Source: Cupriavidus sp. P-10
GTDB taxonomy: Bacteria > Pseudomonadota > Gammaproteobacteria > Burkholderiales > Burkholderiaceae
Reading direction: 5' to 3'
NCBI RefSeq assembly: GCF_003402535.2
Contig: NZ_AP025172.1
Coordinates: 1,240,001 to 1,304,000, forward strand
DNA: 64,000 bases
The notes beneath the pieces are model-generated. The model searched no databases. It saw only the letters and a program-made list of their open reading frames with translations, and was not told where the DNA came from. A program made the position numbers and the translations under genes. Shown here in pieces: positions 1 to 9,167 of this stretch; position 1 is the first letter of the stretch, and every line of letters begins with the position of its first letter.

Positions 1-1
1 C

Positions 2-149
2 CTGGTGACCCAAATCGCGCCTCGAGTAGCGTCACCCATGCTCGACTGGTTCCACCTTGCGATGAAACTTCACTCGATACGATCACCGCTGTTCTCGCGC
101 CATTACATTCTACCGCGCCCAGAGATCTTCTCACGGTGCGTGGATTTGC
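2..149 (+). pseudogene. ISKra4-like transposase, middle fragment (upstream of IS3 insertion)
   Basis: Frame 2 reads through a segment containing the string LDWFHLAMKLHSIRSPLF. The LDWFH motif is characteristic of ISKra4-type transposases. The window starts inside this gene and the reading is cut by the IS3-family element. The C-terminal part resumes at about 1466 in the same orientation, so the two pieces look like one gene split by the insertion. The family name is from memory of conserved motifs and not from a search. Confidence 0.5.
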
Positions 150-177
150 CCCCGTGTCCCCGGACACGGTCACACCC

Positions 178-1059
178 TTAGGTTGATAAGGCCAGCGCAC
201 GTCTGAACTCCCGCGGGGAGCGGTAATTCAGGGCGCTATGGGGGTGCTGCTCGTTGTAATGCTCAAAGGCGATGGCCAGATTGCGAACCGCCGTCTCCGC
301 ATCTGGCTTGGGCATGAAGGCGACGTAGTCACGCTTCATGGTCTTCACGAAGCTCTCGGCCATCCCGTTGCTCTGCGGGCTGCAGACCGGCGTGGTCAGC
401 GGCTTCAGGCCGATGGCCGACGCAAACGCCGTGGTCTTGTCGGCCGTGTAGCCCGAGCCATTATCGGTCAGCCATTCAATTTCCGTCGGCGTCTTCAGCA
501 CGTTTCCAAAGCGATTCTCGACGGCGGCCAACATCACGTTGCGGACCACATCACCGCTATGCCCGCCGGTGGTCGCCGCCCAGCTCATCGCCTCTCGGTC
601 GCAGCAGTCCAGGGCGAACGTCACGCGCAATGGCTCGCCGTTGTCGCAGCGGAACTCAAAGCCGTCAGAGCACCAGCGCTGATTGGTTTTCTCTACAGCA
701 ACCTTGCCGTCATGCCGGCGCTGAGGCCTCGGCGCAACCGCTCTGCGTTGCAACAGCAGGCCGTGTACACGCATGACCCGATAGACCCGTTTCACATTGA
801 CGGGCGGTGCACTGTGGCGTTCGCGCTCCCTACGCAGTACACCCCAGACCCGGCGATAGCCGTAGCTGGGCAGATGCGCGACCGCATTCCGAATCTCCTC
901 GACCAACCCCGCATCGTCGGTTTGCCTGGCGCCGCGCCCATCCCGCCAATCCGCAGGACGAGTCAGCTTCTCTGCCACATTCGAGCGCGCTACACCGAGA
1001 ACTTCGCAGACCCGCTTCACAGGTCGTCCCCCGGCAATGAGGGTGAGCGCGCAATCCAT
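178..1059 (-). CDS. IS3-family transposase OrfB (DDE integrase domain)
   Basis: This 293-residue protein has the usual IS3 OrfB layout. An N-terminal HTH_21-like region contains [13 protein letters not shown] near residues 67-79. It is followed by an rve integrase core with the DDE triad in WCSDGFEF (about residue 130), WLTDNGSGY (about residue 196) and [14 protein letters not shown] (about residue 231). It overlaps orfA by 43 bp in a different frame, which is the normal arrangement for production of an OrfAB fusion by programmed -1 frameshifting. The gene appears full length. It catalyses cut-and-paste-like transposition of its own element through a circular intermediate, as known for the family. 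Confidence 0.93.
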   Translation of the reverse strand: MDCALTLIAGGRPVKRVCEVLGVARSNVAEKLTRPADWRDGRGARQTDDAGLVEEIRNAVAHLPSYGYRRVWGVLRRERERHSAPPVNVKRVYRVMRVHGLLLQRRAVAPRPQRRHDGKVAVEKTNQRWCSDGFEFRCDNGEPLRVTFALDCCDREAMSWAATTGGHSGDVVRNVMLAAVENRFGNVLKTPTEIEWLTDNGSGYTADKTTAFASAIGLKPLTTPVCSPQSNGMAESFVKTMKRDYVAFMPKPDAETAVRNLAIAFEHYNEQHPHSALNYRSPREFRRALALST

Positions 1060-1412
1060 TTTCGCGACTTCATCACCTCCACTGCCTCGCGCAGAATCTC
1101 GTTCTCCATGGTCTTCTTGCCCAGCAGGCGTTGCAGCTCACGAACTTGCTTGAGCGCATCGCTCAACTCCGAAGCTGGCACCACCTCCTCCCCAGCACTG
1201 ACCGCAGACAGGCTGCCATCCTGGTACAGCTTGCGCCAATGAAAGAGCCGGTTCGGATTTACGCCATGCTGGCGCGCCACCATCGACACCGTCTTACCCG
1301 GCTCGCAGCTCTCGCGCACCATCGCGAGCTTCTCTTCCGGCGACCACCGCCGCCGGCGCTCCGGCCCCGTCAACACTTCCACCAATTCCTGCTTCGTTTT
1401 AGTCATAAACAC
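1017..1412 (-). CDS. IS3-family transposase OrfA (HTH)
   Basis: This 131-residue protein has an N-terminal HTH_Tnp_1 domain ([17 protein letters not shown] through [19 protein letters not shown]). A C-terminal leucine-zipper-like heptad region follows ([19 protein letters not shown]). It binds the element ends and provides the N-terminus of the frameshifted OrfAB transposase. Its 3' end overlaps orfB. It begins close to the right terminal repeat of the element. Length is typical for IS2-type OrfA. Confidence 0.92.
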   Translation of the reverse strand: MFMTKTKQELVEVLTGPERRRRWSPEEKLAMVRESCEPGKTVSMVARQHGVNPNRLFHWRKLYQDGSLSAVSAGEEVVPASELSDALKQVRELQRLLGKKTMENEILREAVEVMKSRKWIARSPSLPGDDL

Positions 1413-1465
1413 AGTCGTATGCCGACCCGCTATTGCAAATGGGGGACTGTGTCCGGCGTTTCAGG

Positions 1466-1897
1466 GGGCCGCTCCAGTGCGAAAAGATATGGCGCAAAAT
1501 ACGAGATGCACTGTGGAGAGGCCGAGCGGCAATAGGTATAGAGTTGACCAGGACGTTGGCTGCCTCCATGAAAGTGGAGGCGTTGAAGCGTGAAAGCTTC
1601 TATGGCCCTGCCGCAGCGACTACCTTCGGTGCTGCCAATCGACTCCTCAGTTTTCTCCAGCACAACGCAGCCATCCTTGTTGACTATGCGCGCGCAAGGC
1701 GGGCGGGGAGGCGAATCTCTACCGCTCCGGCAGAATCAGTGATGAATCATTTGATCACCCGCCGTCTGTCCAAACGACAGCAGATGCGGTGGTCTATCAA
1801 CGGTGCCCACTACCTTCTCGAGGCGCGAGTCGAACTGCTCGATGGCAAGCTGGAGGAGCAATTCATCTGTAAGTACCCACACTTTCGGTCGCCGTAG
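1466..1897 (+). pseudogene. ISKra4-like transposase, C-terminal fragment
   Basis: The frame continues from the IS3 insertion point with KIWRKIRDALWRGRAAIGIE and ends with the conserved C-terminal block SVMNHLITRRLSKRQQMRWS, followed by a short tail ending PHFRSP. The order and strand match the fragment at 2-149, so this is the 3' portion of the interrupted gene. The upstream catalytic region is outside the window. The last 57 bp and the following 49 bp recur inverted at 31541-31646. The gene cannot make a full transposase in this state. Confidence 0.6.
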
Positions 1898-1946
1898 ATC
1901 CAACTGAGCACGTAAACGGGCGCATCCCCCAGTTTCTTTCCACTCC
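1841..1946 (+). repeat. Inverted copy of the ISKra4-like 3' end (partner at 31541-31646)
   Basis: About 106 bp spanning the transposase C-terminus and the downstream end segment is repeated in reverse complement at 31541-31646 with only scattered mismatches (shared strings include GGCGCATCCCCCA and TGAGCACGTA). This indicates two copies of the same element end, about 29.6 kb apart in opposite orientation. Confidence 0.8.
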
Positions 1947-2280
1947 CCGCATCGTTATTGCCTAGGACGCTGTCGAAACTGAGGTTGGCCAAGCGCCTCA
2001 GGACAAACCGGGACGGCACCTGTTTACGGGCCCGGTGGCAGCCGGTGTATAGGCGGCATGATCTAAGCGCATGCTTTGGTACGGAACGTGAGAACCATGC
2101 TCCAGATGTGAAGGGAAATGACATCGCGCCAGGGAAAGCCTGGAAAAGGGGGATGTGAAAGCGGAAACCTTTCGTTGGAGTCCAGAGGGTTCGACTCCCT
2201 CCCGGCAAAGGACTCGCAACATGGACAAGGCCCAAGGCTGCGCACCAGGTGGAAGCTAAATTAATGACGGAGTGTGTTGA
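1947..2280. other. Non-coding stretch with a tRNA-like T-arm
   Basis: No convincing gene is seen. At 2185-2201 there is a perfect T-arm-like hairpin (GAGGG, loop TTCGACT, CCCTC) followed by CCGGCA. No complete tRNA cloverleaf can be built upstream, so it may be a tRNA 3' remnant or chance. Confidence 0.3.
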
Positions 2281-2445
2281 ATGAATTCGTCACGTGTCGC
2301 TGCGCGCGCAGGGCTGGCCTTTCGCTGCGCGCCCATTCTCCTTAGCGGCATCGAGTTGATGCATATGATCGCCAAGGGACAGATGCAGTACCCCGATGGG
2401 AGCACTCCGTCCGCTGCAGAGCAATTCTATTCCTTGGCCGCTTGA
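2281..2445 (+). pseudogene. IS6-like transposase C-terminal remnant
   Basis: The 54-codon frame ends with LSGIELMHMIAKGQ followed by a Phe/Tyr-containing tail and stop. This resembles the C-terminus of IS6/IS240-type transposases (GxExxHMIxKGQ). Everything upstream of this block is missing. It is a short scar only. Confidence 0.45.
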
Positions 2446-2506
2446 GCGACTTTTTGACTCGCCCACTTCGCTCGTCACCACGCCCTTATTGCGACAGAGA
2501 CACACC

Positions 2507-3235
2507 TTACGTCGCCGCAGACCTCTCACTGACTGACATGTTCCGCCGCCTGCGTGCCACAAGCCATTTCCCTGAGGCAATGACCAGCAGTGCAATGACG
2601 ATTTCTACAGTCAATTTGAGCATTGAACTGGGCTGACCCAAGTGCTCGACAACAACGACGTCAGTTATCAGCATGCCACCGGCAATCCAGCCCAGCAATC
2701 CTGCACCCAATGTCACGACCACCGGGAAACGATCTATCAGTTTCAGTACCAGCGTGCTGCCCCACACAATGATCGGTACACTCACACACAGGCCAAAAAT
2801 CACGTAATACAGATGATGATCCACGTGGGTATTCTGGGCTGCGCCTGCAATGGCAATAACGTTGTCCAGACTCATCGCAAAGTCGGCAACAATAATGGTT
2901 TTGACGGCAGACCAAACCGATGTACCACCGGTTGTTATCTTCCCGTGCTCATCTTCCTCAGGCGCAAGGAGCTTGATTCCTATCCACACCAACAGGACAC
3001 AACCCACCACCTTAAGGAAAGGAATTTCCAGCAGCGTGAGTGCAAACGCGATGAGCAAGACTCGAAGCAAGATGGCACCGACCGTGCCCCAAAGTATGCC
3101 TTTAATCCTTTGCCTGACTGGCAAGTTGCGACAGGCCAAGGCGATGACAACAGCGTTGTCGCCACCGAGCAAAATATCAATCAGAACGATCTGGAATACG
3201 GCGCCCCAATGGAGCGTCTCGATGGATTCGAGCAT
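2507..3235 (-). CDS. TerC/YjbE-family integral membrane protein
   Basis: The 242-residue protein is hydrophobic, with about seven membrane segments and the family signatures IDILLGGDNAVVIALACRNLP near the N-terminus and ADFAMSLDNVIAIAGAA near residue 115. The acidic D/N residues in these two repeats are the conserved features of the TerC superfamily, which includes the YjbE/TerC group linked to metal ion (Mn, tellurite) handling. I chose the ATG at 3235 because the longer open frame upstream encodes a decayed sigma-factor tail. A TTG four codons upstream is also possible. Function in export of a divalent metal is inferred from family knowledge only. Confidence 0.85.
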   Translation of the reverse strand: MLESIETLHWGAVFQIVLIDILLGGDNAVVIALACRNLPVRQRIKGILWGTVGAILLRVLLIAFALTLLEIPFLKVVGCVLLVWIGIKLLAPEEDEHGKITTGGTSVWSAVKTIIVADFAMSLDNVIAIAGAAQNTHVDHHLYYVIFGLCVSVPIIVWGSTLVLKLIDRFPVVVTLGAGLLGWIAGGMLITDVVVVEHLGQPSSMLKLTVEIVIALLVIASGKWLVARRRRNMSVSERSAAT

Positions 3236-3284
3236 AAACGTCCAGTCCAAAAATGAAATCCAACATCGGCATAACCCGGAAAGG

Positions 3285-3525
3285 CCGCCCGTGGAGAGGG
3301 CCAAAACAGCTTCCACAATGCGGTCACAGCGCTCTTCTGCAAATGAGAATGCATCTTCAAGCGCGACATCCATTTGCACGGGGCAGCGCTTCGCGCAAGA
3401 GTTCGCGCGCACGGAAGAAGCAGGTACGCACCGTGGCCTTGGGAACTTCGACCCATTGCGCAACCTCTTCGACGCTCGACTCATCAAGTGCCCGCAACGA
3501 GAACACTTGCAATGGGGCTCGACTA
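3285..3525 (-). pseudogene. ECF sigma factor C-terminal relic (frameshifted)
   Basis: Reading the minus strand gives VFSLRALDESSVEEVAQWVE, then a region-4 helix-turn-helix (KATVRTCFFRARELLREAL), and after a frame change VALEDAFSFAEERCDRIVE. This matches the C-terminal layout of the sigma factor relic at 8880-9100 (IFVLRAVEELSVEEV, then ERCYRIVVAVL). The N-terminal two thirds are missing and the frame is broken near 3380. It lies directly upstream of the TerC-like gene and accounts for that frame's spurious N-terminal extension. Confidence 0.7.
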
Positions 3526-3581
3526 TCTTGTAGCGTTTGGCCTTCTGCCCGCTTCCATGCCCAGCAAATCCGCGGAAGGTC

Positions 3582-4016
3582 CTAGCGATAGACGAGGACC
3601 GGAATCGTGCAATGCGTGAGGACCTTCTGCGTTTCACTTCCGACCAGCAGACCGGCAAGGCCCCGTCGGCCGTGGGATGCCATGAAAATTACATCGCAAC
3701 CGTGTCGGGTGGCTGCCGTCACGATGTCCCTATATGGTGTGGTCGATGTCGTCAAATCGGTGCCACAGGCGACACCCTCCGCCTCTGCAACCGCGACGAT
3801 CTGGTTCAGGCGAGCACGCGCGTCCGCCGCAGCGTGCTCCTCGAATGTCTTGCGTGTCTGGTGACTCGCATCGCTCGATTGCAGGAAGGGATATTCATCC
3901 ATGCAAGTGAAGGCGGTGATCTTCGCGCCGCTTGACTTCGCAAATTCGATGGCAGCCGCCGCAGCTTTCCTGGAGAGATCGGATCCATCGGTGGGTAGCA
4001 GGACGTGCTTGAACAT
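3582..4016 (-). CDS. Universal stress protein, UspA family
   Basis: This 144-residue protein starts MFKHVLLPTDGSDLSRKA, a typical Usp beta-1/alpha-1 start with the ATP-contacting Asp. It ends with the nucleotide-binding signature ASHGRRGLAGLLVGSETQKV, followed by the last strand IPVLVYR. The G-2x-G-9x-G(S/T) pattern places it in the ATP-binding Usp group. Such cytoplasmic proteins accumulate under stress and growth arrest. It lies in a minus-strand run with the MarR regulator and TerC-like gene, but gaps are over 100 bp and no shared operon is evident. Confidence 0.93.
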   Translation of the reverse strand: MFKHVLLPTDGSDLSRKAAAAAIEFAKSSGAKITAFTCMDEYPFLQSSDASHQTRKTFEEHAAADARARLNQIVAVAEAEGVACGTDLTTSTTPYRDIVTAATRHGCDVIFMASHGRRGLAGLLVGSETQKVLTHCTIPVLVYR

Positions 4017-4149
4017 CTTATAGCTCCTTCTATTGAATGCCGCGGGTGGCTATCTCTAAAGGATAGACTTGTTTCTCCGCGGGACATCGTTTGAGATCTC
4101 GGCATTGCCCATGCATCGCAAGCAAATGCGTCCATCCGGCCAAAAGAGG

Positions 4150-4569
4150 CTAGGGTATCGACAGCTTTGCTATCTTGAAAACCGAACCCAATGACTTGAG
4201 CTCGATTTTGTGAAGCGCTGCCAGATGCATCAGGCAACGCTCACCTCGCGCCGCCAGATGCACTTCCACCTGGCGGTGATCCGCGTCACTCTGCAAGCGG
4301 GTCACCAACCCTGCCGCCTCGCAGCGCGACACCAAGGCGACGACGCCGTTTGGGGCGGCTTGCAAGCGTTCTGCCAATTCCCCAATCGTTGCCCAATCGC
4401 GATCGCGGAAGCCTTTGATATGTAGCAGCAGCAGATACTGTAAGAGCGTGATGCCCTCCGCGCGCGCTGCTACTTCGGAAAATCGCAAATAGCGGCGCAG
4501 TTCGTACCGAAACTCGGACAGCGCTTCGAAGTTCTGCTTTGTTACGTCGTATCGCGTGTCAGGATTCAT
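4150..4569 (-). CDS. MarR-family transcriptional regulator
   Basis: The protein is 139 residues from the ATG at 4569, which has an AGGGAG ribosome-binding site about 8 nt upstream. An alternative ATG at 4587 is less well placed. The winged helix is visible as ATIGELAERLQAAPNGVVALVSRCEAAGLV, followed by the wing sequence SDADHRQVEVHLAARGE. The recognition helix and D-R-R/H wing pattern fit MarR regulators, which are dimeric repressors of stress or efflux genes and are often released by small phenolic ligands. Its target is unknown; the divergent or adjacent membrane protein and usp are candidates. Confidence 0.85.
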   Translation of the reverse strand: MNPDTRYDVTKQNFEALSEFRYELRRYLRFSEVAARAEGITLLQYLLLLHIKGFRDRDWATIGELAERLQAAPNGVVALVSRCEAAGLVTRLQSDADHRQVEVHLAARGERCLMHLAALHKIELKSLGSVFKIAKLSIP

Positions 4570-4674
4570 ACTCTGCTCCCTGGACATCGCCAGTGACCCT
4601 TGGTCGGCCCAACATTGGACTGCTATTGCAGCGAAGCATGTGCCTTGACCAACCAAGTCCCTGTCAAGCTGGCG

Positions 4675-5199
4675 TCACCTCTTGGCAGGCGTCGTGACAC
4701 GGTTGTCGAGCTTACGCTCTAGTTTCATATAGGTAATGGCAACCACCAGTCCGAACACGAGATGTGTAACGAGGCTAGCAGCGCCGCGCGCATCCCCGAA
4801 CCACGGAAAAACTCGAGTCATGCCGTTGAAGGCAAGCCCATAGACAACCAGTCCAAAGATGGCACCCGCTAGTGCGGCCATACCGATACTCGAGACAAAT
4901 CTAAACAACGCCATGATTGCTGCCAGGACCAGTCCGAAAATGACGGACAGCGCAAAGTGAACCACTAACGCCACCAGCGTGATGCCTAGGTCAAAGGTAG
5001 GCTGTAGCGAAACAACACTGTGCCCCATGACGATGGCTGCCGTCATTTGCAACGGTACCCACGGGCTTGTTCCCAAAATCCACGTCGCCAGCACTTCCAG
5101 TAGCAGAAAGATCACCCCCGCAGCAAGTCCGGCGATGACGGCGACGCGCCAGTCTGGCGTTCGACGCGCTAAGTGGTGCGATTGCGTGCGAAGTTCCAT
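4675..5199 (-). CDS. Small integral membrane protein, unknown function
   Basis: This 174-residue protein begins at an ATG with a strong AGGAGGA site. It has an N-terminal cytoplasmic stretch (MELRTQSHHLARRTPDW) and about four membrane helices, including VAVIAGLAAGVIFLLLEVLA and ITLVALVVHFALSVIFGLVL. A short charged C-terminus follows (KLERKLDNRV). No motif identifies a transporter or enzyme. Proteins of this shape occur in Cupriavidus and relatives as conserved hypothetical membrane proteins. It lies upstream of the MarR gene on the same strand, about 100 bp away. Confidence 0.75.
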   Translation of the reverse strand: MELRTQSHHLARRTPDWRVAVIAGLAAGVIFLLLEVLATWILGTSPWVPLQMTAAIVMGHSVVSLQPTFDLGITLVALVVHFALSVIFGLVLAAIMALFRFVSSIGMAALAGAIFGLVVYGLAFNGMTRVFPWFGDARGAASLVTHLVFGLVVAITYMKLERKLDNRVTTPAKR

Positions 5200-5957
5200 G
5201 ATGTCCTCCTGCAGTGAGCGAGGCCTGGTGACACCGTCTCCGACGACAAACTTGGCAAGAAGCACGGCAAACCCAGCCTAGGCAGACAGATGCAGCCGGA
5301 CCGAACGCGAACAGCCTGTTTCCTGGACCCGGTAGAGCATGTCCTCATACCTAAATTTATATCATACTGTGATATATTCAAGCCGATAGCACTCGATGAA
5401 CCACGTCCGGGAACCCTTTGTGGTCCACGCAGAATATTCGTGGAAGTGCGGCACCACCCGCAGATACGGCTTTAAGGTCTTGCCTGCGGATATCGGACGA
5501 TATGTTTCTGGTCATAGACCCGATCAGCATGGGTCCGAGATGGCTTGCGCAGTGGGCGGCCAGACATCCCAGGACCGCAGGCGAACAGGACAGGGTCATT
5601 TGCGATGGCCTTCCCCATCGTTCCAAAGGCCATCTGGAAATCGACGTGCACGTCTAGGGTGGCATCGCCCTCCTGAACCTACTCCCACGACAGCGACCTG
5701 ATCGGCGCCCAGGCTTGTCCGTCGAGCGAGCGCAATCTCATTGCGGCGCGCATCCCCCTATGCCGGCAATGCCAGGGGCGAGCGGTGCTGATGATGAAAC
5801 GCATGCCTTCCTTCAATTGAGCAGGACCTGGTAGCGAGCGTAGCGGCGCGCTGTGGCGCGCCTGCGATTGGTGTAAGGCCGGCAGTGCGCGCTGGTTCTC
5901 GAAAGTGCCGTGTCCGGTGATCGATCCTGATGCGACGAGTCATGGAACCGACCATGG
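5200..5957. other. Gene-poor interval with an AT-rich inverted repeat
   Basis: No recognisable gene. ATATCA-TACTG-TGATAT at 5359-5375 is a perfect 6-bp inverted repeat in an AT-rich patch that stands out from the GC-rich surroundings. A related motif is at about 10093-10110. Several overlapping open frames at 5378-5701 lack recognisable domains. Confidence 0.4.
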
Positions 5958-6784
5958 TCACAACGATTTCAGGTACTCGGCCAAGTCAGGCGGGGCTCGG
6001 GACACGGAGCCAAGACTGCTATTTCAGCTACTGCGACATAGGGGCTCCAGTAGGCAATGTCTTCACCATCGCCCGTAAAGGTGATGCGATGAATGCCTGC
6101 CAGGCCGTATGCGGGGGTATCACCGCCGGCTTGCTGATGCCGTCGATATTGTGTCGGGGATCAAACTTGCCCGCGCCCCAGGAATTGAAGACCTTCTTCA
6201 TCGCTGCGTCGACGGCGCGCGAAAGCGCAATGATCGCGCTGGGATTGAGATCGCGATTGGCCCATCCGTCCAGGCACTTGCCAAAGCCCGGCGCGATCGA
6301 ATTGTCCACCGTCGACGCCATTGGCTGTCTCGACGGTTCCCTTGACGCCGACCACTGCATTCAGTTTCAGCAGCGCCACCATGCTGGATGGGCTCGTGAG
6401 TCAACCGTGCCATTCCTGAGTCCCGCCGCGACTGCCTCGGGCAGCGCCTCGGCGTCCACTTTCAGCACGACTGACAATGCGGTAAGTGGATCCACCGCGC
6501 TGCCAATGACTTCGTGCATCTTCAGGTTATCGGTCAACTGCGCCTCGTCGCCGAATGTCTCGAAGCGGAACATCTACTTGCCTTCTTCAATCACGGCTGC
6601 CTGGCTCGATGCCGGACTGCCCCCACCGTCTCCCGAAGAGCCGCCACAGGCTGCAGCAGTCAGCACCGCGACGGCGGCCGTTATCGTATTGAGCAAGCCT
6701 CGCCACGCCGTCGCTGGATGCGGCTGCGGTGCAGGCAGGGATTACGGTTCAGGCATGAGCACCGGCAGTATCTTGTTCATGGTT
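5958..6784 (-). pseudogene. Decayed copy of the diheme c-type cytochrome lipoprotein
   Basis: On the minus strand, several frames match the intact protein at 23567-24859. They include MFRFETFGDEAQLTDNLKMHE and the block GKCLDGWANRDLNPSAIIAL through GAGKFDPRHNIDGISKP. A final DLAEYLKS ends at the stop at 5958. The start lies near 6784, but there are in-frame stops in the N-terminal part, several frameshifts, and a deletion of several hundred bp that joins the YVAVAE region directly to the C-terminal tail. Both heme motifs are lost or disrupted, so it cannot be functional. Confidence 0.85.
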
Positions 6785-7122
6785 CATATCCTTGCTGACG
6801 GGTGAAGGGACCGCAACGGACGAACGGCAGGCAATCTATCGCCGGTGGCAACGGTCTGTGCTTCCGGCGACAAACCACCGAAGCCAGAAGGAATGCCGAT
6901 GTAAGCGCGACGACGGGCTCGCCCACGAGTTGTCTGGGCAGACGCTCAGACATAAGGAAGCTGTCTGCTCGCTTGCTGATGGCCGTTAGACGTGCACAGC
7001 AATGAAAAGGTGACAAGCCGCACGAACTCACTGCACGGTGTGAGGCTGCAGGAGCCATCGACTATGATGGAAAGATCCGGATATGTGACCAAACCTTGAG
7101 CCGCGCCAAGGTAGGGGCTGCC

Positions 7123-7887
7123 ATGAAGATCGCACTACTGTCGGACCTGCACCTGTCCGTCCATCCGATGGAGCCGCCCAGAACGGGCGCCGATGTGACC
7201 GTGCTCGCGGGCGATATCTGCCGCCCAGAGGCGGCGATCAACTGGGCGAAGCAGCTCCGCCAGCCCGCGCTGTTCGTAGCCGGTAATCACGAGTTCTACG
7301 GGACGGACCTAATGACCACCATGACACAGCTGCGGGCTCACGCTGATGGCAGTTCAGTGCGCGTGCTGGAGCGCGCCGAAGCGCTCTGTGGCAACGTGCG
7401 TTTCCTGGGTTGCACGCTCTGGTCCGACTACCGGCTCTACCGGCGTGCGGATGAGAGGGAGCTTGGCCTGCGACAGGCCACCGAACTGGTGCGCGATTTC
7501 TCTCATATTCAGGTCGCCCCCGACTTTGCGCAGAAATTTACCCCAGCGCTATCGCAGTTGCTGTTCGACGGCTCGGTCGCATGGCTGGAGCAGAAGTTTC
7601 GCGAGCGGCACGACGGCCCAACCGTGGTGATCACGCACTTTGCTCCGTCGCGCGACAGCATTCACCCCAGGTTCTCCCACTCGCTGCTCAACGCGTGTTT
7701 CGTCTCGGATCTCAAGTCCCGCATCCTGCGATGGCAGCCTCAGCTCTGGATGCACGGCCATACCCACGACAGCTTTGACTATCGAATAGGGGACACGCGC
7801 GTCATTGCCAATCCTAGAGGCTACGTACGCAATGGGGTGGCCGAAAACCCGTCGTTCGACCCCGAACTTGTGGTCGAAGTGACCTAG
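7123..7887 (+). CDS. Calcineurin-like metallophosphoesterase
   Basis: The 254-residue protein shows all five metal-binding blocks of the family in order: SDLHLS (residues 7-12), AGDIC, AGNHEFYG, ITHFAPS and HGHTHDSF. These residues bind two divalent metals and hydrolyse phosphoesters; the substrate is not evident. I chose ATG 7123 over the upstream in-frame start because it begins exactly at the first beta-strand (MKIALLSDLH) and has a GTAGGGG site just upstream. It is intact although it lies between two pseudogenes (cytochrome and sigma factor), which suggests it was inserted between them or has been selectively retained. Confidence 0.92.
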   Translation: MKIALLSDLHLSVHPMEPPRTGADVTVLAGDICRPEAAINWAKQLRQPALFVAGNHEFYGTDLMTTMTQLRAHADGSSVRVLERAEALCGNVRFLGCTLWSDYRLYRRADERELGLRQATELVRDFSHIQVAPDFAQKFTPALSQLLFDGSVAWLEQKFRERHDGPTVVITHFAPSRDSIHPRFSHSLLNACFVSDLKSRILRWQPQLWMHGHTHDSFDYRIGDTRVIANPRGYVRNGVAENPSFDPELVVEVT

Positions 7888-7973
7888 ATTGCTGGCCGTG
7901 CTCCCCTCCTCTGTCACCTTCGTGCAACTGCATGCGTCGAATGACCAGAAGCCGGAAAAGGAGCCTCACGCCA

Positions 7974-8519
7974 ATGGACCAGAATCGGATTGCCAAGCCC
8001 TTACCGGCTGCTGTCGATGGCCGCCCGGATGCTGACCTGGTAGCCGGCGCCCGCGCCGGCGAACCCTCGGCCTTCGAGACCGTCATGCGTCGCAACAGCG
8101 CCTGTTGTTCCGCACCGCACGCGACGTGGTTCTTGATGACGCCGAGGCCCAGAACGTGGTGCAGGAAACCTACCTGCGCGCCTTCACCAGGCTGGGTTCG
8201 TTTCGCGGCGAGGCTCCGCTGAGCATCTGGCTGGCGCGCATTGCCATGTCGCGGTGAGCGCTCAGCGCAAGAATGGCCGGATCGTGCAAATGGAAGACAG
8301 TGAAGGCCTGGCGACCGAATCCTTTCCGGAGAATGTGATGTCCTTCCGCACCCCCGACGGTGAACCGCCCGATGCCATGGCCGAACGAGGCCAGGTAGGC
8401 GAGCTCTTGCAGGGTGCCGTCGAGCACCTGCCGGCCATCGACCGCCGCGTATTCATTCTGCGAGCCGTCGAGGACATGAGCGTAGAGGAAACCGCGTTTG
8501 CCTCGGTGTCAGCAACGAT
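7974..8519 (+). pseudogene. ECF sigma factor relic, N-terminal and middle part
   Basis: Frames here align with the intact sigma factor at 21992-22714. MDQNRIAKPLPAAVDGRPDADLV leads to a frameshifted region 2. The middle then reads MSAQRKNGRIVQMEDSEG, PDAMAERGQVGELLQGAVEHL and VFILRAVEDMSVEETAF. Frame breaks occur around 8095, 8225 and 8500. Even the leader upstream of the start (CCAGAAGCCGGAAAA) is shared with the intact gene, so the duplication included the promoter-proximal region. Confidence 0.85.
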
Positions 8520-9167
8520 GTGGTCAAGACGCGCTTCCTGCGGGCGCGCGCCATGCCGCGCGAATCCCTGGCCGAACAGATGAAGCCCCATTTGCACAAC
8601 AAGTTCAGTTTTGCCGGCCAGCGCTGCGACGCGGTAGTCAGCCATGTTCTCGGCGAGCTCCACCAGCGAGGACTGATCCGGTCCCACGGTTCGACCTTCG
8701 CCCATCGCGTCAAGTCGGCATGCGGCAGGGATGCGCAAATCATTCCCTTGGCTGCCGCGATGAACTTTGCCGAGCCAAAGCCGCAAGTGTGGTTGCAAGA
8801 TGATCCAGACCGACAACCGGATCGCGTCGCCATGCGCTCGGAAATCCGCCAGCTGATGGAGGCGCGCATCGACCTGCTTCCAGACACCTTTCGCAGCATC
8901 TTTGTGCTGCGCGCGGTCGAGGAATTGAGCGTCGAGGAGGTTACCCAAGCGCTGGAGATCTCAGAGGCGACGGTGCGCCCACACTTTTTTCGCGCTCGCA
9001 ACCTGCTGCGCGAGGGCTTGTCGAGTGACATCGACGCGTCCATTGGCAATGCGTTCGCCTTTGACGGAGAGCGGTGCTATCGCATCGTTGTGGCCGTGCT
9101 GGCACCGGTTGCAGCTGATCGGGAATCCCCCATGGGGTCACCCCTCTGCTCAAGAGGGCGCGAATGA
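8520..9167 (+). pseudogene. Chimeric ORF: two ECF sigma factor C-terminal halves in frame
   Basis: This 215-codon frame begins with the region-4 end of the first sigma relic (VKTRFLRARAMPRESLAE through NHVLGEL-type tail). It then continues into a second, different sigma C-terminus: RQLMEARIDLLPDTFRSIFV, VEELSVEEVTQALEISEA and ATVRPHFFRARNLLREGL. It therefore joins two paralogous sigma tails, each with its own region 4, and lacks region 2 entirely. It ends with an ATGA overlap with the next gene. It is probably non-functional, although translation coupling to the downstream amidase gene remains possible. Confidence 0.6.

Larger units (their letters stand above)
155..1463 (-). mobile_element. 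IS3-family element (IS2-type) inserted in an ISKra4-like transposase gene
   Basis: The element carries overlapping orfA and orfB on the minus strand. Its ends share the imperfect inverted motif CCGGACACRGTC (about 160-171 on the left, about 1446-1457 on the right in reverse complement). The proposed outer ends read TG...CA, as is usual for IS3 elements, but the exact boundaries are inferred. I could not find a clear target duplication. Flanking sequence on both sides reads as the same ISKra4-like transposase. Confidence 0.75.

Noticed and set aside
2184..2206. T-arm-like hairpin considered as a complete tRNA gene
   Set aside because: No D-arm, anticodon arm or 5' acceptor match upstream, and no CCA end.
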